From Hofstenia miamia (Eukaryota > Xenacoelomorpha > Acoela > Hofsteniidae): a stretch of DNA of 36,202 nucleotides. Location of the stretch: contig CABFPE010000044.1 in NCBI GenBank assembly GCA_900660155.1, positions 772,143 through 808,344 on the forward strand. Reading direction: 5' to 3'. A program made the translations under genes and the position numbers. The notes beneath the pieces were generated by a model that had not been told where the DNA came from, made no database searches, and saw nothing but the letters and a program-made list of their open reading frames with translations. This document shows, piece by piece, positions 13,901 to 25,900 of the stretch (position 1 is its first letter; the number at the start of each line of letters is the position of its first letter).

Positions 13901-16900
13901 CACAGTGCTAAGATATAAAAAACCCATAATTTTTAAGCAAAAAGTATAAGTGAGAAACAGACTGAAGGTAAAATAACTGTATAGCACTGAGACAAAAATA
14001 GAAATTTGCTTATTTTGTCTACGTTCTGAACTCTAGCACTTACTTAACATGCCAATTGTGTAAACATTACGTAAGGAACAGTCTAGACTAATGTCTAATA
14101 AATATCGTATGATGTAATCCTTAAAAATATCTTTTGCAAAGCTTCAAAAGTAAATTTTCTGCGGTTTTTACTGACTTTCAATTAGAGATTTGGTGGGAAA
14201 TGTATTCATTAGCTAAGATTTTTCGGGTGTATACATAAACAGCACATACAACCAAACAAAAATGACAAACAAAATTACAAATAACAGTTTGTTATTGTAC
14301 ATTTCCTATCATTGCTTTTAAAACTATCGCTTAACCCTTTCATGCCGAACGGGAACTATAGTTCCCGCTAATGTTTACATAACCCGTTAGGCTTATTAAT
14401 CCCTATATCCCATTTAAATACATCCTATTAGTCATTTTGGAGATCGAGGCAATTTCTAGTCAGTTCCATAGTCATGACATCATTATTTGTTTATTTAAAT
14501 ATAGCCTACTAAATATGCATCATACAGTTTTTATAATAAAAATTAAATTACCTAGGTTCAGACTTGAAAGGGTTAATATGTTAATTAACTACCCATTAAG
14601 GACGCAGTGGTATGCTTAGAAAACAGTCTATAACTAGGGCTGAGCAGTTTCCAAAAAATGAGCTCGATTTCGAATTTTTTACACATCAAAACCGCGATTT
14701 CGGCTTTTTAACTAACTACTATTGGCATTTATAAAAATTTTTCAAGAGAACACCTTCTTAACCAGCAGAACAGATGATCTGAGGGCGAAAGAAACAAAAA
14801 TTTCAACTTACATTTATGTAATTTAAGTAAAACCATTTATTAAAATACCGCAAATGTGATAAATCCTGTACTAATTATGAATATACATTTACACTAACAA
14901 TAAACAAAATATATTGCATCATGTAGGCTCTTACACGAAATATTTAAGTAAATGTCAATATAGTGTGCTACACGAATTAGGAACATCTTAATATATACAA
15001 ATTTTATAATTTAGGATAAATTTAATTATTGGAATGTGTAGCAATTTCTGAGGTTGTCATAGTAAAATAAATTTGCGAGCCAATTACACCATAGTAAATA
15101 TTGGGTAAAAATATCCAAAACAATCATTTTAGGTTGCCACGTGGAATAAGAACACAATGATGATATTTTCACAAATTCAATTAAATTTCAGGAGGGAGCC
15201 TTGCTACAACCTACTCGAGAGCAATGTAAAATATGATCCTTCATTGACATTTTCAACTGAAAAAGATTTCATAAAGGGGAGTTTCTCACAAATTAACATG
15301 CTTCATATTAGCGATGGAGTTAGATTACTTATCCTCAATAAATGTCATGAACCATGATCACCCATAGCGTTTGCTTGGAACTGAGGGTCGGGAGGCCTTG
15401 ATGGGCAATAAAGAACTTTAACGTCGTTACTAATCCAGAAACGTTGTATTACCGTATTTTTTTTCCAAGCTGAATAACTGGAACTATACATCACACTTTC
15501 TTTATAAAGAAATCATTGAAAACTAAAAATAGTACGTTTTCATACAAGAAATTGCTGATAAAACCATCTCACAATACTGAGAGAGTAACATTTTGTAATG
15601 CAAATGTGAGTCAGAAATTGATATCAACTTGGTTTTCAAATTAAAAAATAGAATTTAGAAGGGCAGGGCGTTATAAAAATACTAGTAGCATGATATTCAG
15701 AACAAAAATTAAGAAATTCACTAGCTAGTGGCAAATTAGCACAATTATTTTTAAAAATACTATCAGATTACAGTCATACATGGAATGTCGTGAGCAATAA
15801 TTCCAGCTATTCAGCACTGATAAATTTTCCAACAGGAGAACGCCGTTGCACATTGAGGTTTGCAAAAAAAAGTAATTCCCAAGGGGCATGGCATTCAAGT
15901 TCTATGAAGTCTATGACGGATTTTAGTTTGTGAATTTTGCAAACAGAGTAAGCCATGTAACTCGATCACAAAGGTGAATTTTGAGGAAGCATCTTCTTAT
16001 ACATGCACTTTCAGTTGACAATTATTTTATCTACTTTTCTGTGTAACATTGAAATTTGACAGCAAGAATACAGTTTGTAGATGCTGCATGTGTTGACTAA
16101 CATATGTATTACCAAATTCCAAAACAAAAAATAAAAACGACGGCTATGTAATTTTTTACCATAGATGTTATCAGCAAATATACGATAATTTTCATTTTCA
16201 CACGAAGAGCTGCCATCGGTGACAATTTCGTCAATACAGGCTAGTTGTATAAGTCAATCTGATCATAAATATACATAAAATGTACTAAACATGTTGCGGT
16301 AGTTTGGGAAAAATTTGTCCTAACTGAAACCCAATAGGTTATTTGTGTTTTATTCTATGGATATGACGTTCTACAAAATTTTTCCAAAAACAATCTTATC
16401 AATATACAACTAAAATCATGAAATTTCATCTTGCAATCCTATCTCAATTTCAGTAGAAATCAATATAAAAAATGGAAAGGACATTTTTGTCCTCTTGAAC
16501 AAATACGGGTTAAAGGATATTTTCATAACACTAAATTAAGTTGTTAATCAAGTAAAACAAATTACTCTTCTACTTGACAAAAATTTTGGCGTTGCTCGAA
16601 GGAAATAAGGTGACTGTTGTTGCTGAAACCAAATTACCAGGGTTTAATTTTTTTCTCGGTTCGGTTTTTTTCGACGTAATGCTGAGCCATACTTATAACT
16701 TACGACTTCTAATATTACACTCAGCGTGCCTGAACGTAACATGGGAGGTCTATTTACAAAAAAAACAAATAGACTAGTTGTTTTACGATAAAATTTAGAC
16801 AGCTTTATTATCTGGACACTAGATATGCGAGAATCGGAATTTTTCATGTACTTGAAACCAAATTTTCACCGTAACATCCCAGGATTACCATACTTTCTAA

Positions 16901-19900
16901 TAGACTTGAAGAAAATGTGAATAAAATAGTTTGTGCCATTAAAGATACGATGGACAGTTTAGGATTTTATATATTCATAATGTTTTTCGCCACAAGCATT
17001 AGGTTCAGAAGCTGTAGGTTATGTAAATGATTAGAACACCCTGGCAAATTCTTATACAGATTATAATGGCTAATGTACATAGAACACATCTATGTGCAAT
17101 TAAAGTTATTCTAACATAAAAATAAATTTAATAGGAAATAGACTGATTATAAAAACCAACATAAATTTAGCATAAATGCCTCATACATATGATTTAGAGA
17201 ATACTATATTATATTGTAATCAATCATGCACTGGACGAAAAATTAAAAAAATCTCACAGAGGCTTGGCAAAAATATTACTCTAAACTAAATTGACTAAAT
17301 TTTGAAATTACTTTCCAATAATAACAGATATGTATTTTATAATCGTAGGGAATAACAAAAAATTTTCCAGTTTCTACGATCTGGTGGACAAATTTCCCCT
17401 CACTAATAGGAATTGAATGAAATCAAATTGAGACAAAAGAACAGACGAAAAAGTGATATAAATATTAATGAAAACTTATTGGCAATGAGCGATTTGGAAT
17501 TTCCCCAATGTTAGATATCATTGCTTCTACGTAAAAACAGATAAGAATCCGGATGGGACTAGAATTGAAATTGCGGACATTAACTTAAAAATAAAACAAT
17601 AAATAGCGTCTAGCCATCAAGTAAGAACAAAAACATTTACCGGGCATGGAGATATAGCCGTATTAAGTTGCACGCACAAAGTTGCATAAACATCTTGTAA
17701 ATGATAATGTAAGATATAAGTAGAGCTTTGTTTACCATTAGTGCGATGCGAAATCAATATTGACAAACACCACGTCAACATGGTACACGCGCGGATAAAC
17801 AAACCCCGGACAAAGGATAACCAGTAAGCATGTATATCACAATGGTGGCTGCCATATAATGAATTATCACTAGTTGTTAATCAATGTAACGTGCTAAAGG
17901 AATAACAAACAATTTTTGTTTACAACTGTTTATCAGTCATCTAAGAGTAAATACCATGATGTTGACGAAGCATTTACACAAACCGTTAAATGTGATTTAG
18001 TGATATGTTCAATTGCATAATGTATGAAATTTTAGAAATTTCAGATAAAACCGCTCGTAATATAGAACCTCATTAAAAAATTTAGTATTTATCTTAATAT
18101 AGCTCAATTTATGATCAGCGATTGTTGAAAAATTTTGAAAATATTAAAAATTAGAAAAGCAGTTGGAGAGCGCAGACCTCCGCCACGCAGCTTGTATCCT
18201 CCGGATCAGCACCAAAATTTAATGGATTCCTCCTTGGGCGGAGACGCACCCCTGGTGAAAATGTGAGGTCAATCCATCTATTACTTTTTCCGTAAAATTG
18301 CTAACAGACAGACAAATAAACCAACGCTACCAAAAACATAACCTCCTTGGCGGAGGTAATGATACTTGGTTGTAAATATGAGTATTTTTTCAATATTTCT
18401 TACACGAAAGCTACAACAATACTTCTCATTTAAATAGAACTCTTAAAAATTGGTGTCAACATTTCATCGTTTGAATCGAGCTCATGTCAAGAGAAGTATG
18501 AAAACATATTGATGAATGATACACTATCCGACTCGATTAAGTCCGACTCGACCCTAGGTATCACTTTCAAAGTTTGTTTCGTGCACTAATTGCAAGTTTT
18601 TACTAAAACGCGGAGCTACAATATGACATATTAAACATTAAGCAAAGCACCCATAAATATTGGAAATCCGATAAATTAAACTAGTAAATGAAATTTTCTG
18701 GTCTGAAATTATCTCATTTCTGAGCCGTCACTCGATACTAGTTGAGCTTCGTTGATCTAACTGCTCAACAAATGCTCTTTATCCTTTCTGACTGCTATCC
18801 TGGATTCAACAAATAAATATGTTATAAAACTCACTCAAATATATATATATATATATATATATATTCAAAATACATTACTAATAATCTTTTGTTAGGCAAC
18901 AGAAATTTCTAAAGCTATGGCGTAATGCGGTTAAATTTTCTGCGCACGAGATAATTTTGCTGTCCATTTCCCTAATAGTAAAAGAAGGATCTAACTCTCA
19001 TTGAACAAATTAGGCTTCGCGTCACCCGATCCCTTTTATGAAATCGAATTGCGTCCTTTTCTGGTCTAACGCAAATAATAGAAATTGCGATTAGATAAAA
19101 GAAAAGTATTTGATTTTCTTCAACCAATCTTCAACTAATCGAGATAAGGGGAAGCAAATTGTTGTTAGTATTATTTTTTCTCAACAGTGCTACATACAAA
19201 GGAATGCAAAACTATCCATTTTGACTAACCATGAGGTAACAAAATAACCGAGTTTAAATAATTGTATAGAATCTTGGAATAATTTATCCAGGTATAGTAG
19301 CTAGCAGTTGTCTTTTCATGTGATGTATAAAACGCCTACTGACCAAATAGCAAATAAGCTCTTGGACATCAATAAAAAAAATAATTCAAGGACGCATGCG
19401 AATTCAACCTATTGAGAATGAATTACAAATTCCGATTCTTGAAAAACTATTGAATTTTCGAATATATTATACAGTTGCTGTATATGTCCCAAAATGAATT
19501 GCAAGCAAATAAGAGCATTGTCTATTCCTGTATATAGCAAAGGAAAATGACAGGGTACTGCGAGTACTCGAAATTCGAGTTGGGTTTTTGCATATAATCT
19601 CGAAGAATCCATCGAGCTTATTATCCAGCTGACTTGCTTTCTCTCATTTAGCATGATATACTTCTGTCGTACATTTATATAGGTTAGCAGTTATGTATAG
19701 CTATATAGAAAAATAAGTCTAAATATAATAGTAAGTCGACTCGAGTTCGCGAGTTATGGTTCCACTCGACTCGAGCCTAAAAAGAAGTCAACTCGCATGG
19801 GCCTCGAAAATGGATGTTTTCAACTGCAGCTTTAGTATCAATTGCAAAGTGTTGAGATTAGAAGAGAAACAAACAATTAAGAGAAACGATGAATCCAATT

Positions 19901-22900
19901 GCTTGCTTTTGAGACGTGGTTTGCTTGATTAACTCAATGTTGCAGTTTTTCTTTGAAAGATGTTGTTTTCATTGTACTAGTATCGCTTTTTAGGTACCAT
20001 ATTTACCAAAAACATACAAATCAAACTGAATTAAGTCCAATAATATTTTTATGTGACAACATAAATTTATTTAGTTAAAGTCGATGATCGCAGGAACACC
20101 TCTTTATCCAGCAACATTTTGTACAAGTTATACACGGCAGAAATGTAAAATTAGTTAGGGTTTCTGTGCTGTGCTTCCCATTGTATCACATGAAGTTGCT
20201 ATTAAGAAATTTTTTCCAAAATTAAGTTTATGAACAGTAGTATACGAAGATATTATACGGAGGTATTGTAAGGAATCACCCGAAATTAGGAATATGCGAG
20301 TCAATGATTTGTCAGGGATGAGGCGGCAAAATGATGACAATTATTCCTTCAATCCTTTTTTTAATGAATTATAGACCATTCAGGGTGTCCGCGCCTTTCA
20401 ACTTATCAATTTCCGAGCACTGCAAGGCAGTTGAATGTCGAATTCAGGGCAGAGAGGAACACGGGCCGAATTTTTCAGGCCCGGCCCGGCCCGTCAACTA
20501 TTATTTCAAGCCCGTGTCGGAATTTTTGTAGCCCGTTTTCGGCCCGTCAAAATTTATCGATCGATTTCAACACATTAATTTTCGGCTATAGCACTAAGTT
20601 CAATTTGAATACAATCCCCTTTTTGACTGAGCAGAAGTTGCTTGGGTGGCATATATCTTCAATGCAATGTTGCATAAAGTTAGATATGTGCTTCTATTGG
20701 GATTTCAAAAAGGTTACAATTCATTTTATTCGGCCCGTTTTTTGTCTGTAATTTCATAAATCTTGGGCCCGGCCAAGCCCGTGTCCAACCCTGATTCAGG
20801 GTAATTTCCAGGCAGAAATATGGTGTACATACACTGTAAATTATAAATTTTCAGATAGTTCCAGACTGAAGTTAACGCAAATAACGCACGAGTAAGGCAT
20901 TAGTTTATCAAACAGATTGAACCATATAATACATAAACAGTTTTTCTTATTCTAATCACGTACATTATACTTTTCAACATTTTAAACTGTACAGAAAAAT
21001 ATTTAGCTTTTGCACGTGTAAAAGATTACTTTTGATCAGTGGATATAAAAAATATAATGATGTATGTACATGTACAATTGCTACAAAATACGGTCGTCGA
21101 GAAATCACTCAAAACAGACAAGTTCATAGTTCGGAAATCATTCTAGTTTCTATATGCGTTTATAAACAATTTCTTGGTTAGGGGAAAGCCAATTTTATTG
21201 AAGCAGTCAAACTAGGAACACTTATACTGTATACTGAGTTTTATGAAACGGAGTAGAAAAAAACTGGGTCACTGTATTAGTAAATCTAAAAATCCGAAAA
21301 GTTAATGATTCCCTTTCTAGCTTGCAAAACTAGATGTGGTAGTAGTAAGCGAGGATGCAGATTCACCGCAAATTTCATCTATCTAAGTAATTAGAAGGAA
21401 TATGGCTACATATAGTAGTGCCGAAAAACTATATTTTCCCGGAAAATTTCTTTACAAAATTCGGCGCTGTAACCTGCAAAACTGCTTAACAACATGCTTA
21501 ATGTGTTGGAAAAGAAATATCGTGAATGGTGCATAGATGTAGGTGAATTTTCTAGTGTTGCTGACAAATTTAAACAACACTTTGTGGCAGAGTACATTAT
21601 CTTTAAATCTCAGTGCGTTTGATGAGATTATTTCAAGAAATGTATCTATTGATGATTGTGAAAAACGAAAGAATGGGAAAAGTTTCATTTTTAGCAGATG
21701 CGAAATTAATGAAGGAAATACCATGTGGAAGTATATATAGAGTATTAGTTCGAAATATCAAGATAGCTTAGACATTGGAGCTGCTACAACAATTTCAAAT
21801 GTTGGTCAGGAACCTCTTCTTAACATTACTTGTTAGTCCAGTGATAACTTTTGATTTATTGGACCTTAGGAAAATCATCACAACATATATACAATGTCAT
21901 ACAATAAAATTGTAGAATAGAAAGCCAGAAACAATTCTCAAAATTTTCAATTATACACTATGGGCTAGCAGCAATTGGTGGCAGTTGGTCGTAAGCCAAT
22001 TAGATGTGTTCGACGTAAAAATCTTGAAATTGATAAAATTGTTAAATGCTACACTACATATAATGCCTATCTACATGAAATGTGTCTTGTACCCAACAAG
22101 TCAGTAAAAATAAAAAATATTCTACTTCTAAATTTGCTACATTTTACACGAGTGAGTGGACACATATTTCCACTTCATGAATTATCCCCTACCTGTTAAC
22201 ACCTTGGTGGCAAACAAAATGTTAACGCTTTGTTGATTTGCATTTTCAACCACGGATTATAAAAGTTTAGTTCAACTTTAAATAAATTGTGTTAACAGAA
22301 AAACTTTGGGAACATTTGGGCAGATCATTTTCCAGGTAATAAATTTCATCAGTATAAGTGTTTTAAAAAATATGGATGAAACGGCAAAAAGGATTATATT
22401 AAACAAGAAAATAAATGGGATGGAAAAAATAGAATTTCCAGGCAGTTCGATACAGTTCCAAGCAGCGCGGACACCCTGTCTATGCAATACATTGCGGCTC
22501 TTCTCATATAAATATATATACTTAGGGCTATTCATAAGTGAGAAATCGCCGATCGTTGTACTTAGAGCCCGATTATGTTGACTTTGCTCCATAGTACCAA
22601 CAGCTCTTTGTTTACAAAATTTATATAAAGAGTTTATTGGAGTTGTTTCTACTGTAGATTTATTAGTTATGGCTTCCAACACGCATCAATCAGACCGTTA
22701 ACCATGTTAGCTTGAATATGCCAATTGTAGTATTCACAAGCAGTAAGTCACTGGTTAAGACAGGCAATCGAAAATGTACAATGCAAAAATAGCCATGACA
22801 TCACAAATTATAAAAGGCCAGAGTTATTGATTGTCAATTGAGTATTAAATTTTTACTCAAAATAAGTTCGAAATAAGTTTGCAAAGAGAATCAAGGGAAA

Positions 22901-25900
22901 GTGTTAAGACAGGATATTGCACGAACCGATCAATCAAAGGGAAGGAAGTTTGATCTACAACGAAATTTGCCTTTAGAATATGAGTCTGATATGTATGCTT
23001 TTACAAATGATAATTTTCTAACAGTATGACATTATTCTTGAATCAAGATTTAAAATAATATATTTCTGACGAACCACACTATTACAAAACAATGGGAATC
23101 GGTGATAATCGAAGAAATACCGATAGCCTAATATGTATAATTATCACGATACATCGATATCGTGATACATTCAAAAAAAATTGTCATATTTACATTTAGG
23201 ATTGAATGAATTTCTAAAATCAATCGAGAACATTCTATTGTTCATCACGAATAAAGACTTTTTCCTAAACATCAAGCATTTTCTTATCACTCTGTTTTCA
23301 ATTGCAAAACGTGTCCCAACCGGATGCAAAAATTACTGAATATGATTTGGGGGAAGCACAGTACTGTAAGACTTTCAAGACTTATTGGTCTACTGCGACT
23401 AAATGTTTCACGGCGATTACGACCATAAATTGTTAATTTCTGCACGTTATTATGACACTAAAATCAACTATATTAAAAACCTCAGTCCGAGCACTGACAA
23501 ATAGTTCCTTGAAAATATCAAGCCCGACCCATTTACAAGCCTGCGGTGGGTATGTAATAACCTAAATTGGGCGATAATGGAGTATATTATTAGGATAAAT
23601 TATATAACTATGCATAATATTATTTTAAAGATTTTATATATTTCTTACACTACATTACATTTAATGATATTATTTTATTATATTAATTATGTAACAGCAG
23701 AAAGAAACGAAGTTCAATAATTTCTATATTAATGTGAATTAACCTTGTTACAAAACATGACATAGCTAAACGTAGCCTTGAACTTCCTAGTGCATTATAT
23801 ACTTACTGAACTTCTTTTCGGGATGTAGAGGCAATCTGTTAGGATACAGCATATAATTATATTATCAAGAAATAATAATAATTATATTTAGCAAGTTATA
23901 TAATAATCCAACTGATGCAGACATTCAAGAGAATGGAATTTATTGCAAACTAATACACGCTGATATTTTCTATTCGTACTCAGAAAAAACAATACAAAGA
24001 AACATCAAAACATTTAAAATACACGAGTGGACAAATATTATAAAAAGATGTTTTAATTGCGAATGAAGGGTACAAATTATTATATTGGAGACTATTTGCG
24101 TGAGTACTGATACTTGCTATTGAAGGGTTGCAAACAATTGATAATTTAATGTGTGTCCGCCTATTATGTCAAAATCCTTCAGTTTATTTTCAGCGAAAAG
24201 TGCAAATAAAGAATGATACTTTGGTTTACATTTTATAACTCAATCTCCTGCCTAAAATGCAGAATATCAAAAATGGATCATTCAAATATTTCCTTTATAT
24301 ATTTATGCTGCCTATAGTATGCGACTATATATTGTCAGTAGTGGCAGAAAAAGAACTGCATTTTCCAGAAATGACGCACGACTACTCCTGATAAATGAAT
24401 GTACATGAATGGCTGTGAAGAATCGAACGACGTTAGATTTTCTCAAAACCTATTCCAAATATCAATATCGTATCGATATGGGGATATTTTAGAAAATATC
24501 TTATCGAAATTATATTACGATAAAAATTGAATAAGACCGGAGTGAACAAATCTAATTAAAACACTGTTTCAAGAAATATAGACAGAAATTACAAAATGTT
24601 AATAATAAGAGGCATATACCACATTGCCCCAAGAAATGATGATAGAAATACGTATAAACTATTCAAATGTATATATTCGAAAACCATTATTTGCAAAATT
24701 ATGGTTAAAAATATTAAAAACCGTTCGTTAACCAATTTCGTTTGTTTGTTAATCAATTCCCTTTGTTGGTGCGTTAATTTCTTTTGTTCGGAAATCAATC
24801 GCTTTTGCTTGTTAATCGATCTCTCTTGTTCGTAAATCAAATTCTTTTGTTAGATAATCAAAGAGAAAAGGTGTAGAGTAGGTTTTGAAAAATTTGCGTT
24901 TAATTGCGATTCTAATTGTTTGCCATGTTAGCACCTGTTTAGAATGCATAATGAATTTCCTCTGCTAATGTTCATAAATTTGCTTTTCATTTTTTCCGAG
25001 CGGAACATTAAAAAGATTTTCAATATTTTGGAGCATTCAAAATGCAGCAAAAACTATTTAAATACGCTTTTTGTAGGAATTCAATTAGAGGTTTGTATTG
25101 AATGAAATTTAACAAGTAAACATCAAAAGTTCAAACTCCTATCAATACATAACAAAAGTGTTTTCTCAGCTGAACATCTGAGTAAAAGGTTTGATTGCAG
25201 ACATTCATAAGTTTAAAAACATAATCTAATCAATGGAGAACTCAGACACAAGCATAACATGCATTTCCTGTACGTAATCACTATCATTATGATTTCTTTA
25301 TTCATATTAATTTACATTAGTTATTTCTAATTGAACATAAAATTCCCTACCTTTCACTCAACTTAAACCATCTCATAAAGCACGGAAAGAACTTAGCAAA
25401 AAAGGATGGAGAAAACCGCTATTACAGGACTCAACGCAAAAAGGCTACACAAGTGTAAAAAAATTGTAATTCAAATTGGAAACTGCAAAAGAAATATCGG
25501 ATTTATTTCTCGGAAAAAGAATTTGAATAAATATTAAAACTTTGAAGAAGAGCAACTCAAATTTGTAAAATTGGCATCATGAAGGAAGAATAGAAACATT
25601 GACTGACAAAAAGAGATGTTGATTTCTCAGAACTATTGGAGTTATAGACAAATAACCTTTATATACATGTAAATCGCAAAAATAAATATACAAAATACTG
25701 GGTCAATCATAAACAAGAGTCAAATTAACATATTCATAAATAAGCTTTTGTAAGACTTACTTGAAGAACTGGAAAGTTTTGGAATGTCTTTAGAAGCAGC
25801 AATTGTTTTATGTGGAGCTAACTAAAAATAAAAATAAAAGCCAAGAAATAGTTGTACATATGTTATTAAAGTACAGCTGCAATATTTCAAAAACACCCAA

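Noticed and set aside
13311..14619. Two identical 60-codon plus-strand frames as a duplicated gene
   Set aside because: Both start inside the piggyBac MITE, and the second exists only because of the contig-overlap duplication.
6552..14947. True segmental or tandem duplications
   Set aside because: Each pair is identical and meets exactly at a lone N, which points to assembly rather than biology.
20331..20751. Overlapping plus-strand frames of 66 and 106 codons
   Set aside because: They are created by the GC-rich nested MITE, with no domain.
21406..22682. Several overlapping frames on both strands as a hAT transposase
   Set aside because: They lie within the CAGGGTGTCCGCGC element, but I could not align any to transposase motifs; too short and contradictory.
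24720..24842. CRISPR array from the 21-bp repeats
   Set aside because: Units are imperfect, contiguous and without spacers, and the DNA is animal-like.
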